Below the pieces are notes generated by a model. It was not told the DNA's origin. It searched no databases and was given only the letters and a program-made list of their open reading frames with translations. A DNA stretch of 38,319 bases from a virus. The stretch's first letter is position 1. Each line of letters starts with the position of its first letter. The stretch covers positions 1 through 38,319 of the IMG/VR virus record IMGVR_UViG_3300009285_010828. The stretch is one strand, 5' to 3'. A program made the translations under genes and the position numbers. Below are positions 22,121-29,994 of the stretch, piece by piece.

Positions 22121-22878
22121 AGGCTTGGGAAATAACATCGGAAGTTTTAAAAGCAATGGTCAAAATGGCCGAAAAGGGTGGTATCAGTCCTATTGAAATT
22201 GATAAAATGGCCGAGAAAAAAATTATAGAGTTTGGCGGAAAAAGCATCAATAAAGGCTATAAGCCGGAATGGGCAAAATTTCCATATCCTAGAGTCAGTT
22301 GTATAGGTATAAATAACGTAATTACACACGGTATTCCAAATGAAGTTCCGATAATAGATGGTGATATTGTAACCTTCGATTTAGGAGTCAAAGATAAAGA
22401 AGGCAATTGTGGCGATGGTGCAATCACTATTCCTATTGGTAATGTCGAACAAAAGAAAGCAAGGCTTGTTTATTATGCAAAAAAAGTTCTCTTTGAAACT
22501 ATAAAAGAAATTAGAGCCGGTGTTGATACTCAAGATCTAGCGCATTTTATACAGCGTTGGGTTTGGGATCGTGGATTTAAGGTAAACCGAAAATATGCCG
22601 GTCATACCATAGGAAAAGAAATGCATGAAAAACCTGCTATATATAACACACTCGAACCGACTCATAAATATACAAAATTGGTCGAAGGCCAGCAAATTTG
22701 TCTTGAAATCATGCTGACTTGCGGGACTGATGATATAGGAGTGCTTGCACCCGATGGCTGGACAATAATTACCAAAGACAGTGAACCAAGTGCCTATTTT
22801 GAACATCAACTGGAAGTTACAAAAGAAGGTTGCAAAATCCTAACTTCGCATATAGATAATAATTTCGACTATTATTAA
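22117..22878 (+). CDS. map: Type I methionine aminopeptidase
   Basis: At 253 residues it matches cytosolic type I methionine aminopeptidases, which remove the initiator Met. All active-site residues can be found: H71 (ITHGIP), metal ligands D88 (VTFDLG), D100 (NCGDGAIT, one residue further than usual), H163 (AGHTIG), E197 (CLEIML) and E229 (YFEHQLEVT). The usual EP at the fourth ligand is EI here and the GHGIG loop is GHTIG. Phage-encoded versions are rare; it may serve to mature phage proteins or replace a host enzyme. It starts inside the small membrane protein gene and is the last of this operon. Confidence 0.9.
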   Translation: MKAWEITSEVLKAMVKMAEKGGISPIEIDKMAEKKIIEFGGKSINKGYKPEWAKFPYPRVSCIGINNVITHGIPNEVPIIDGDIVTFDLGVKDKEGNCGDGAITIPIGNVEQKKARLVYYAKKVLFETIKEIRAGVDTQDLAHFIQRWVWDRGFKVNRKYAGHTIGKEMHEKPAIYNTLEPTHKYTKLVEGQQICLEIMLTCGTDDIGVLAPDGWTIITKDSEPSAYFEHQLEVTKEGCKILTSHIDNNFDYY

Positions 22879-22883
22879 AAAAT

Positions 22884-22892
22884 TGGTACAAT
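22884..22892 (+). promoter_or_regulatory. Extended -10 promoter for the packaging operon
   Basis: TGGTACAAT has the TG-N-TACAAT form. It lies directly behind the aminopeptidase gene and 34 bases before the start at 22927, with ribosome site AAGGGGGTGA between. No clear -35 is visible. Confidence 0.45.
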
Positions 22893-22926
22893 AAAAAATA
22901 AGTATCGAAAGGGGGTGAATAAAATT

Positions 22927-23064
22927 ATGGATGAAGATCAAAACAAAGCTCCTGCAAACGGCGATCAGCCGGCTGAGGGTGAAAATGCACCTGCAACCGA
23001 CGCGCCTGCCGGAGATGCACCCACAGGGGAAGCTCCTGCAAACGGCGATCAGCCGGCCGCATAA
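22927..23064 (+). CDS. Acidic Ala/Pro-rich small protein
   Basis: This 45-residue ORF has one of the best ribosome sites in the window (AAGGGGGTGA, 22909-22918). The product is acidic and low in complexity (KAPANGDQPAEGENAPATDA and again EAPANGDQPAA). A 28-base direct repeat (22946-22973 and 23030-23057) encodes the KAPANGDQPA/EAPANGDQPA pair. No fold is expected; it may be a scaffold-like or charge-based binding peptide. It is first in the packaging operon. Confidence 0.6.
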   Translation: MDEDQNKAPANGDQPAEGENAPATDAPAGDAPTGEAPANGDQPAA

Positions 23065-23171
23065 TGTAAATATAGGGGAAAGCAGAGTATTATATGCAAA
23101 TTCAACAGGCAAATAACATGCAGGCAGACCATAACTTTGCTTTTCCCAAATATCTATATTATGATTGATTT

Positions 23172-23354
23172 ATGAGCGAACAAACCGCAGGCACGGTGAT
23201 ACCACCAACGAATAGCAAAGAAAAAATAGAATTTGAGGTGGAAGTTTCCCCAAAAGGTGTAAAGTTTATGCGATTGAATCTAAAGAAATTTATTTTAGTG
23301 GAGCAAACACCATTCGAAATCGTTTATAGAATAGTGGAAGAAAAAAATGGCTAA
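23172..23354 (+). CDS. Small hypothetical protein
   Basis: A 60-residue protein with a disordered start (SEQTAGTVIPPTNSKEK) and a beta-rich end (VKFMRLNLKKFILVEQTPFEIVYRIVEE). It overlaps the following gene by eight bases. Function unknown. Confidence 0.55.
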   Translation: MSEQTAGTVIPPTNSKEKIEFEVEVSPKGVKFMRLNLKKFILVEQTPFEIVYRIVEEKNG

Positions 23355-23517
23355 TTGGCATGTTGAACCGGTTAATGATTTAATTCCGCATAATACAAAT
23401 GATACTTTTTGTAAATGTAAACCAAAAATCAAAATGCAGGAAAACGGAAATTTAATAATAATGCATCATTCTTATGACGGGCGGGAAGAATTACAAAAAA
23501 AGAGGAAGGAAAGTTAA
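23347..23517 (+). CDS. Small phage protein with PVNDL..H..C.C motif
   Basis: The 56-residue ORF reads WHVEPVNDLIPHNTND then FCKCKP and ends HHSYDGREELQKKRKES. This composition (VxPVNDLxxH ... CxC ... DGRE) is common in small proteins found near packaging genes of many phages, with unknown role; the Cys and His residues could bind zinc. It overlaps the previous gene by eight bases and shares one base with the terminase small subunit start. Confidence 0.65.
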   Translation: MANWHVEPVNDLIPHNTNDTFCKCKPKIKMQENGNLIIMHHSYDGREELQKKRKES

Positions 23518-24119
23518 TGGCTAAAGAACCTTTGAAAACCGAACAAAAAAATAAAACAGGTAGGCCGGAATATTCCGATGGGCAATACCAAGAATGGTTA
23601 AAAGACCTTAAGCCGCACCTAGAATTAGCTTGTAGTTTATATCGGGCTTGTATAAAGGCTGGACTTGAATATCACTATAAAGCGATTTCTCGAAAGTACA
23701 ACCTAAATGATTGGTTTTGTCAAAAAGTTAATGCCTACCGCGCAAGTTTTGGTGAAGATATAAATGAGGCATTGGCAAAAGAAACTGAAAGAATTTTAGA
23801 AAAAGCAAAAAGACAGGATGTTTTGACCAGAGAAGAAATAGACATCTTGAAACATATGAGCGAAAAACACCGGACTGCTCAACCATTTTTTGTGACCAGA
23901 TTTGAAACTGCCGAGGCAAAAGATGAAGATATTGGTAAAATATTAGATACTATAGAAGCGAGCGATTACGAAAATGTTGGACAACAGGCTAAAGGACAAA
24001 TGGTGGCGACTAACGCACCTATACAAAATCAAGAACAAACAGGGGAAGATAATAACATTCAAACCGAATCAACCCCAACTCAAGTACCTAGCCCAGAAGG
24101 GGATCCACCGGTACAATAG
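23517..24119 (+). CDS. terS: Terminase small subunit
   Basis: The 200-residue protein precedes and overlaps the large terminase and has the expected architecture. A DNA-binding helical N-terminus comes first (GRPEYSDGQYQEWLKD, then LYRACIKAGLEYHYKAISRK as the HTH), followed by a helical oligomerisation part (EDINEALAKETERILEKAKR). The C-terminal 60 residues are acidic and Gln/Pro-rich and are encoded in the region that overlaps the large subunit gene. It recognises the packaging site and regulates the large subunit. Start ATG shares its first base with the previous stop. Confidence 0.75.
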   Translation: MAKEPLKTEQKNKTGRPEYSDGQYQEWLKDLKPHLELACSLYRACIKAGLEYHYKAISRKYNLNDWFCQKVNAYRASFGEDINEALAKETERILEKAKRQDVLTREEIDILKHMSEKHRTAQPFFVTRFETAEAKDEDIGKILDTIEASDYENVGQQAKGQMVATNAPIQNQEQTGEDNNIQTESTPTQVPSPEGDPPVQ

Positions 24120-25578
24120 GCTGGTTAAACCTCGACAATTCGGATTTACCACTTTGCATGCTATTGATTTGTTAGACGAAGCCCTTTGGGTTTGTGGTAT
24201 GACTTGTGGAATTATTGCCCATGAACAAAAAAAACTTCCAGAATATTTCTCTATTGTTAAAAGGGCATATACAAATCTTCCGCCCCAACTTGTGCCTCGG
24301 ACAAAAACCGACACAAAATATATGTATGAATTTACCCATCGTTTTGATGGTGATATTTTAGATTCCTCAATTTATGTAGCGACCAACCTTCGGGGCGGAA
24401 CTGTCCAAAAATTACATATTACGGAGATTGCTTATATTAAAAATTATCAAGAATTAAAGACCGGATCAAAACAAGCAGTTCCATTGACCGGTACAATCAC
24501 CGAAGAAACAACCGGTAATGGTTTCAATGAATTTTATGATGATTATATAGATGCCCTAAATAATCCGCACCCGACTGAAATGGATTATAAATGCTATTTT
24601 TATGGTTGGATCGAAAATCCAGAATATACCTTGCAAGGAATTTTAGATAAATATACTCCGGAAGAATCAGAGATTAGAAAAATTGGAAAAGAACAATTTG
24701 GAATGGAAGTTACTGATGGCCAATTACTTTGGCGCCAATGGAAAATGCGTGAATTGGCAAGAGAAAAAGGTGGCATTGGTTTAACCGGTTCGCAATTATT
24801 TAAACAAGAATATCCGCTTACTTTATCTGAGGCTTTTCAATCCGGTGTCGGTAATGTTTTCGATGGTGCAAAAATGGATCTGCTTATTCCCTCTGAACCA
24901 ATGCCCAAAGATTTTATTTCTTTAAAAATACAGGGAATGGATATTGACGATCCGGCCAAAGAGGAAATGGTTCGGAATGCCCATTTCCTCTTTTCCCAAG
25001 GCGTCTGGTTTTGGGATCTGCCGGTTCCAAATATCGAATATGTAATCGGTGTTGATCCTTCTGATGGCGAAGGTGCAGATTTTTCCTCAATCAATGTTTG
25101 GATAAAAGAATCAACCGAACAAGTGGCGCAATATTATGGCAAATTACGCCCCGATGAATTGGCAGACCTAATAAAGTATATTGCCGAGTTTTACAATAAA
25201 GCATTTGTCGGTGTCGAAAATAATATGCTGACCACCATCCTTATGCTCTCCAAAATTTATGATAATTATTTCTTCGAAACAAAGATCGATGAACGGACTT
25301 TCAAACGGACAAAAAAATTAGGCTGGAATACAAACAGCAAAACCCGCGATGTAATGATTGATGAATTTATAATAATGTTTGAGGAAGGCCATCTCAAAAT
25401 CCGGTCGAAAAAAACAATTGGTGAGATGAAAACTTTTGTCAAAAAAGATAATGGTAAAAGGGAACATGCCGATGGGAAACATGATGATAGTTTATTTGCA
25501 GATTTCATTGCGATCCAAATGGTAAAATTGGCAAGACAACGACCGAGGATCTTTGCACAAAAACCAGTCGGATTTTAA
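23974..25578 (+). CDS. terL: Terminase large subunit
   Basis: At 534 residues this is the packaging ATPase/nuclease. The N-terminus (KDKWWRLTHLYKI, FKPNQPQLKYL) has the normal terminase opening, so the ATG at 23974 is credible though it overlaps the small subunit by 146 bases. The Walker A-like motif is VKPRQFGFTT (51-60), Walker B is LHITEIAYI (E151). The nuclease domain shows VIGVDPSDGEGADFSS (D361), FVGVENN and HDDSLFADF (D504, D505). It motors DNA into the procapsid and cuts it. Portal follows after 42 bases. Confidence 0.9.
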   Translation: MLDNRLKDKWWRLTHLYKIKNKQGKIITFKPNQPQLKYLAQKGIHRYNRLVKPRQFGFTTLHAIDLLDEALWVCGMTCGIIAHEQKKLPEYFSIVKRAYTNLPPQLVPRTKTDTKYMYEFTHRFDGDILDSSIYVATNLRGGTVQKLHITEIAYIKNYQELKTGSKQAVPLTGTITEETTGNGFNEFYDDYIDALNNPHPTEMDYKCYFYGWIENPEYTLQGILDKYTPEESEIRKIGKEQFGMEVTDGQLLWRQWKMRELAREKGGIGLTGSQLFKQEYPLTLSEAFQSGVGNVFDGAKMDLLIPSEPMPKDFISLKIQGMDIDDPAKEEMVRNAHFLFSQGVWFWDLPVPNIEYVIGVDPSDGEGADFSSINVWIKESTEQVAQYYGKLRPDELADLIKYIAEFYNKAFVGVENNMLTTILMLSKIYDNYFFETKIDERTFKRTKKLGWNTNSKTRDVMIDEFIIMFEEGHLKIRSKKTIGEMKTFVKKDNGKREHADGKHDDSLFADFIAIQMVKLARQRPRIFAQKPVGF

Positions 25579-25602
25579 TCATGTTTGCAAGGCGAGTAAA
25601 AA

Positions 25603-25611
25603 TGCTATACT
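25603..25611 (+). promoter_or_regulatory. Extended -10 element directly before the portal gene
   Basis: TGCTATACT is a good extended -10 (TATACT). It ends 9 bases before the portal ATG at 25621; no ribosome site lies between. The only -35 candidate is a weak TTTGCA at 25584. It resembles the elements at 6013 and 12987. Confidence 0.5.
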
Positions 25612-25620
25612 AAATTTAAG

Positions 25621-27207
25621 ATGGCAGACAGCCAAGAATCCCAAAGAGAGGAATGGGAAAAAGTACAACCACCGCAGGGCGTTACAGTAGGCCAGAATTT
25701 ACAGACCCAAGTTGACGCATCCAAAAAAGACGATACGATTTTCCCCTATTATCAAGATCAAGGCCGGTTGACGGAATATGAATATTTCGGCCGGCTTTTC
25801 ATGGGAAATCATTTTAGTGCTTTTAATATCCGGATTTCAGATCAATATTATAACCGCGCCCATGCAAAACTCCGTTATGTAATGGTCAATTTTGCCGGCC
25901 TTATTTCCAAGATTTGTGCCGATATGCTTTTTGGTGAACCTCTAACTGTCAAAATGCCGGAAGGCGATCAGAAATGGATTGATGCGTTGTGGCGGGAAAA
26001 TAAAATGGATGTGCAATGTTATGAATCGGCATTGTCAAATTCTTATTGTGGTGATGCAATCTTTAAAATAAGGGCGGGCAAACGGCGCCCTTATGATACT
26101 GACTCAACGGTAATAATTGAGGATATTACGCCCTCAATCTATTTTCCTAAAATAAATGGTTTCAATGTTCGGGAAGAACCAAATGAAAAAGAATTGGCTT
26201 GGACATTTAAAAAAGGCGATAGAACCTATCTTCGAAAAGAAGTACATACCCAAGGTTTAATTACCAATGAAGTTTGGTTAATGGAGGGCACTAAAATAAT
26301 GGGAAAAGAGCCTCTTGAAATTTTGGATTTACCGGATCTGGCTGATATGGTGCCGACCGGAATAAATGAATCATTAATTGTTCATATTCCTAATTGGAAA
26401 ACCGGAAACCGCTATTTTGGGATCTCCGATTATTATGATTTGGATTCCCTATTTTTTGCAATTAATAATCGAATGACCAAAAACGATAATATTTTAGACA
26501 AACACTCTGATCCGATATTGATGGTGCCGCAAGGTGTTCTTGATGAAAAAGGCCGAGTCAAAAAAGGCCAGCTTGGAGTCATTGAAATTGTTGAAGGCGA
26601 AAATCAAAAGCCGGAATATATAGTCTGGGATGCCTCATTGGAAAATGCTTTTAGACAAATTGAAAAACTGGTTGAATTCCTTTATTTATCCGGCGAGATC
26701 TCACCAGATCTGATTGGAATGGGTAAAGGCCAAAGTGATTCCGGAAGAGCGTTAAAATTTAAATTAATGCGGACTATCTCTAAAATTGCCCGTAAAAAAC
26801 TCTATTATGATATGGCAATTAAAGAAGTTATTTATATTGCCCAAATATTTGCCAAAGTTCATAACCTAAAAGTGGATGGTAAAACCCTACAGGGTAATCC
26901 GGAAAAACCGGAATTAAAATGGCAGGATGGTTTGCCGGTTGATGAAGTAGAACAAGCAGATGTCGAAACCAAAAAGATCGATGCCGGTATTCAAAGTAAA
27001 AAGGATGCAGTTATGAATATAGACCAGATTGATGAAAAGGCCGCTGAGGAAAAATTGGCAGAAATTGAAAAAGAAAAACCTAAAGTCGAACTACCAAAAG
27101 CAAATTTTGGTGGTGATGGCGGTGGCACCACTAATGGTGGCGCTACCGGCAATACGCCCAAACCTATAATTGGCAAAGGCCAAATGCCTAATATGCCAAT
27201 GAAATAA
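25621..27207 (+). CDS. Portal protein
   Basis: This 528-residue protein is the probable dodecameric portal (SPP1 gp6-like). It has the typical pattern: an N-terminal region ending NRAHAKLRYVMVNFAGLISK, then FGEPLTV, a wing region with beta strands, NRMTKNDNILDKHSDPILMV and a long helix with SGRALKFKLMRTISKIARKK, which matches the stem/crown transition. The C-terminus is Gly-, Lys- and Pro-rich (GGDGGGTTNGGATG). Portal follows terminase and precedes the minor head protein, the standard order. No ribosome site precedes the ATG; see the promoter element at 25603. Confidence 0.85.
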   Translation: MADSQESQREEWEKVQPPQGVTVGQNLQTQVDASKKDDTIFPYYQDQGRLTEYEYFGRLFMGNHFSAFNIRISDQYYNRAHAKLRYVMVNFAGLISKICADMLFGEPLTVKMPEGDQKWIDALWRENKMDVQCYESALSNSYCGDAIFKIRAGKRRPYDTDSTVIIEDITPSIYFPKINGFNVREEPNEKELAWTFKKGDRTYLRKEVHTQGLITNEVWLMEGTKIMGKEPLEILDLPDLADMVPTGINESLIVHIPNWKTGNRYFGISDYYDLDSLFFAINNRMTKNDNILDKHSDPILMVPQGVLDEKGRVKKGQLGVIEIVEGENQKPEYIVWDASLENAFRQIEKLVEFLYLSGEISPDLIGMGKGQSDSGRALKFKLMRTISKIARKKLYYDMAIKEVIYIAQIFAKVHNLKVDGKTLQGNPEKPELKWQDGLPVDEVEQADVETKKIDAGIQSKKDAVMNIDQIDEKAAEEKLAEIEKEKPKVELPKANFGGDGGGTTNGGATGNTPKPIIGKGQMPNMPMK

Positions 27208-27212
27208 TATGT

Positions 27213-28094
27213 ATGTACCCAAAACAAGTCGAAATAGATCCAAAAAATCTCGCTAAATTAACTACTATTCTGCAAGGTGCTTATTCTGATATAGTTTCCG
27301 AAATTACTACAGCCACTGATTTTGGAGTGGCTAATAGGAAAGCCATCCTTGCTCAAATTGAAGCCATTTTGGAAGAAACAGGTCAAGATCTTAGTAAGTT
27401 TCTGGAAAAGGAAATGCCGGTCTATTATAAAGACGGTGCGGCCGAAGGAATAAAACAGCTTAAAAATATTGATGCTCCGATTCAAATTCAAACCGGTTTT
27501 AATAAAATTCATTTGCAGGCAATAAACGCCTTAGTAGACGATACGGCCAAGGCCTTCGGTGAATCATTAACCGGTGTTAGCAGAAGTGCAACTCAACTTT
27601 TAGGTAAGGCAGTTAGGGAGCAATTAACCCAAAAAATTGCAACCGGCCAAATATCCGGTGCGGCACTTCGGGAAGTTAAATTAACCATAAAAGGTGTTTT
27701 GCATGAACAAGGATTGGATGCTTTGATTGATAAAGGCGGTCATACTTGGACTTTGGATAGGTACTCGGAAATGCTTTTTCGCAGTAAAGCCGTAGAAGCC
27801 AGAAATAGGGGTCTTTTAAATAGGCTTGCCGAAAATGATTATGATCTGGTGCAAGTTTCAGAACATAGCGGATCTTGTCCTATTTGTGCTGATTGGGAAG
27901 GAAAAATTTTATCAATTACCGGTCAGACCGATGGTTATGAAACAGTTGATACGGCTGAAGCAGATGGACTCTTTCACCCTAATTGCCGGCATGCTCTAAA
28001 TGCTCTAACCCCTTCCCTTGCCAATAAAACCAGAGCTTATGATCCGGAAACCGAAACGCTCTCTCCGGAAGAGGCAGATATTACAAACATTTGA
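27213..28094 (+). CDS. Minor head protein (phage minor capsid 2/MuF-like)
   Basis: At 293 residues it matches the minor head morphogenesis proteins that follow portals. The N-terminal 170 residues are helical. The C-terminal part contains SEHSGSCPICADWEGKI (about residues 215-231) and GLFHPNCRHAL (about 251-261), the conserved Cys/His segment of phage minor capsid protein 2 and MuF-type domains. The role is probably to link portal and capsid or to be injected with DNA. It starts 5 bases behind the portal stop. No toxin-like extension is present. Confidence 0.8.
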   Translation: MYPKQVEIDPKNLAKLTTILQGAYSDIVSEITTATDFGVANRKAILAQIEAILEETGQDLSKFLEKEMPVYYKDGAAEGIKQLKNIDAPIQIQTGFNKIHLQAINALVDDTAKAFGESLTGVSRSATQLLGKAVREQLTQKIATGQISGAALREVKLTIKGVLHEQGLDALIDKGGHTWTLDRYSEMLFRSKAVEARNRGLLNRLAENDYDLVQVSEHSGSCPICADWEGKILSITGQTDGYETVDTAEADGLFHPNCRHALNALTPSLANKTRAYDPETETLSPEEADITNI

Positions 28095-28119
28095 CAAATT
28101 AAAGGTCTTTATCTATACT
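28091..28119 (+). promoter_or_regulatory. Sigma70-type promoter for scaffold and capsid
   Basis: TTGACA (28091-28096), a 17-base spacer and TATACT (28114-28119) form a strong promoter. It overlaps the stop of the minor head gene and lies 57 bases before the scaffold ATG at 28177, giving extra transcription of the scaffold and major capsid genes, which are needed in large amount. Confidence 0.7.
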
Positions 28120-28176
28120 CGAATAGATAGGCGTTTGTTGGGTGGGCTTACCACTTAAAAAAACGAATCAAACAAA

Positions 28177-28908
28177 ATGCCAGAAGAAAATAAAGGTACC
28201 GAAGGTGCCGACGACCAAACTAAAAATAAAAGTGAGGATGGCACCGGAGATCCGAACCTTAAAAAAGAGGGTGGCGACCAGAGCGGGACTGACCCGAACA
28301 AAAAAACTGTCACTGGACAGCCAGAAGCGTTTGATCCTTCCAAAGTAGGCGATGAAGATTTTGAAAAAGTCTTTGACGACCCTAGAGTTTGGAAGCACCC
28401 ACGCTTTAAGAATCTAAACGATCGTGCTAAAAAGGCCGATGAATACGAGAAGGCTGAAGAAACCCGCAAAGCCGAAGAACTCAAGAAAAAAGGTGAGTTC
28501 GAAACCCTCGCAAAACAAGAAGAGGAAAAACGGAAAGCGGCCGAATTAAAACTCCAAACAGCCCAAATCGATAATCAAATTCAGCAAATAGCGGCCAAAG
28601 TAGGCGCAGTCGACTTAGAGGCAGTTACAAAGCTGATTGACCGTTCCAATATTAAAGTAAATGACGACGGTACAGTGACCGGCGTTGAGGAAGCGGTAAA
28701 TGGACTTCTGGAAGCGAAATCCTTTTTGAAAGGAACTGGCCAGACTACCAATATAGGATCGGGTACAAACCCTTCCGGTGATGGCAAGAATGCCCCAAGA
28801 AGATTTAAACATTCAGAAATTCAAGATCCGGTATTCTTCAAGGAACATGAACAGGAAATACAAGCGGCCATGAAAGCTGGTTTGATTGAACAAGATCTGC
28901 CAATGTAA
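28177..28908 (+). CDS. Scaffolding protein
   Basis: The 243-residue protein is highly charged and helical, as expected for a capsid scaffold. The start is disordered and acidic (EENKGTEGADDQTKNKSEDG). The middle (about 85-130) is a long coiled coil rich in K, E and A (KADEYEKAEETRKAEELKKK). The end has a short basic helix near APRRFKHSEIQD, where scaffolds contact the capsid protein. It resembles GP20-type minor structural/scaffold proteins and stands directly before the capsid gene. No ribosome site is clear. Confidence 0.75.
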   Translation: MPEENKGTEGADDQTKNKSEDGTGDPNLKKEGGDQSGTDPNKKTVTGQPEAFDPSKVGDEDFEKVFDDPRVWKHPRFKNLNDRAKKADEYEKAEETRKAEELKKKGEFETLAKQEEEKRKAAELKLQTAQIDNQIQQIAAKVGAVDLEAVTKLIDRSNIKVNDDGTVTGVEEAVNGLLEAKSFLKGTGQTTNIGSGTNPSGDGKNAPRRFKHSEIQDPVFFKEHEQEIQAAMKAGLIEQDLPM

Positions 28909-28986
28909 TCCTCTAAGCACAAATTAGATTCCCCTATTTCCCAAATTAAATAAGTTTAACCCTAAAAAGAGAGGGGGTGAAAATAT

Positions 28987-29904
28987 ATGACCGAAAATGT
29001 TTTGAATAATACCACTAATGCGGTATTTATACCTACAATTATTGCCCAAAAATGTCTACAGCGCTTTCCGGCATATTTGGATCTTGCTAAAACGGTTGCA
29101 AGGGATAGTGATTATGTTACTGCAACTTTTGGTGAGGTTATTCGAGTTGGCAAGACCGGTGCAGTTACAGCAAATGATAAAACTGCCGGTAGCAATTTCA
29201 CCAAGCAAAATCCGACTGGTACCGATGTTTATGTAACACTCAATCAGCATAAAGAAGTTACATTTACGATCGACGATGTTACCAAGGTTCTTGAAAATCA
29301 AGATACCCAAATGAAATATGCCAATGATGGCGCTATAGCATTGGCGGAAGCAGTTGAAAGTTCACTTTTGGCTTTGCACCCTTCGATTTCAAATACTATT
29401 ACTTGGAGTCGTACAAGTGCAACGACAATTGATGCTTCCATGCTCGCAATCCGAAGTTTTTTTACGACCCAAAAGGTACCGAAGCTAGAACAACGATATT
29501 TTTACGTTGATAGCACTATTTATAATGATCTTTTGGGAACGGATAAATATTCGAGATACGATGCAAGAGGTACCGGACAAACGATTCAAGACGCTCAAGT
29601 AATCCGTACTTATGGACTTGAAACACATGAATCACAGTTGATTCCGACTTCCGGATCGCCAGTTGCTTACCACAATTTGGCCTATACCCGCGATGCCTTT
29701 ATACTGGCCACGAGGCCGCTACCAAGGCCGGCCGCAGGTACCGGTGTACTTTCGTCTGTAATTAATGACCCGACGAATTCCGTTGCCCTAAGAACACTCT
29801 TTTGGTATAACGGAGATCTCGGTGCGCATCAATTGACTCTTGATTTGCTTTACGGCGTTGCTATCCTCGATCAGAGGAGAGTCGTAGAGGTCGAGAGCTT
29901 CTAA
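28987..29904 (+). CDS. Major capsid protein (HK97-fold, P22 coat-like)
   Basis: At 305 residues it is the predicted main shell protein. The N-terminus (NVLNNTTNAVFIPTIIAQKC) and the G-x-x-I/V-x-V pattern after it (FGEVIRVGKTGAV) resemble P22-coat-like capsids, with a long helix KYANDGAIALAEAVESSLLA in the axial position, and the C-terminal LRTLFWYNGDLGAHQLTLDL typical of the fold. A strong ribosome site AGAGGGGGTGA precedes the ATG. It follows scaffold after 78 bases. No sign of a protease or delta domain is present, consistent with the separate scaffold. Confidence 0.85.
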   Translation: MTENVLNNTTNAVFIPTIIAQKCLQRFPAYLDLAKTVARDSDYVTATFGEVIRVGKTGAVTANDKTAGSNFTKQNPTGTDVYVTLNQHKEVTFTIDDVTKVLENQDTQMKYANDGAIALAEAVESSLLALHPSISNTITWSRTSATTIDASMLAIRSFFTTQKVPKLEQRYFYVDSTIYNDLLGTDKYSRYDARGTGQTIQDAQVIRTYGLETHESQLIPTSGSPVAYHNLAYTRDAFILATRPLPRPAAGTGVLSSVINDPTNSVALRTLFWYNGDLGAHQLTLDLLYGVAILDQRRVVEVESF

Positions 29905-29991
29905 TCTAACGGTTCGCTCGATGCAAAAGGGTTTGACCACGACGTTTGACTGGCCAAGCCCTTTTTGCTATCGTAAATAAAGACCGTTAGA
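29905..29991 (+). terminator. Nested inverted repeat with long hairpin behind the capsid gene
   Basis: TCTAACGGT (29905-29913) and ACCGTTAGA (29983-29991) are perfect inverted copies. Inside lies a longer hairpin: 29919-29939 pairs with 29951-29973, including GCAAAAGGG against CCCTTTTTGC and TTTGACCA against TGGCCAAG with one mismatch, and an 11-base loop. It may be a terminator (T5 in the right arm) or a processing site behind the capsid transcript. The right outer arm serves at the same time as the 9-base element in front of the next gene. Confidence 0.6.
29983..29991 (+). repeat. ACCGTTAGA element, copy 1
   Basis: This 9-base element lies 3 bases before the ATG at 29995. The same element precedes three more glycosylation genes at the same distance (31477, 34698 and 36719), replacing the usual ribosome site. 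Confidence 0.65.
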
Positions 29992-29994
29992 AAA

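Noticed and set aside
23093-23167. 24-residue ORF MQIQQANNMQADHNF... between two packaging-operon genes
   Set aside because: Only a distant G-rich sequence upstream; too short to support without comparison, though it would fill a gap.
28142-28484. Additional ORFs overlapping the scaffold gene on both strands
   Set aside because: They are shadows of the charged scaffold coding sequence.
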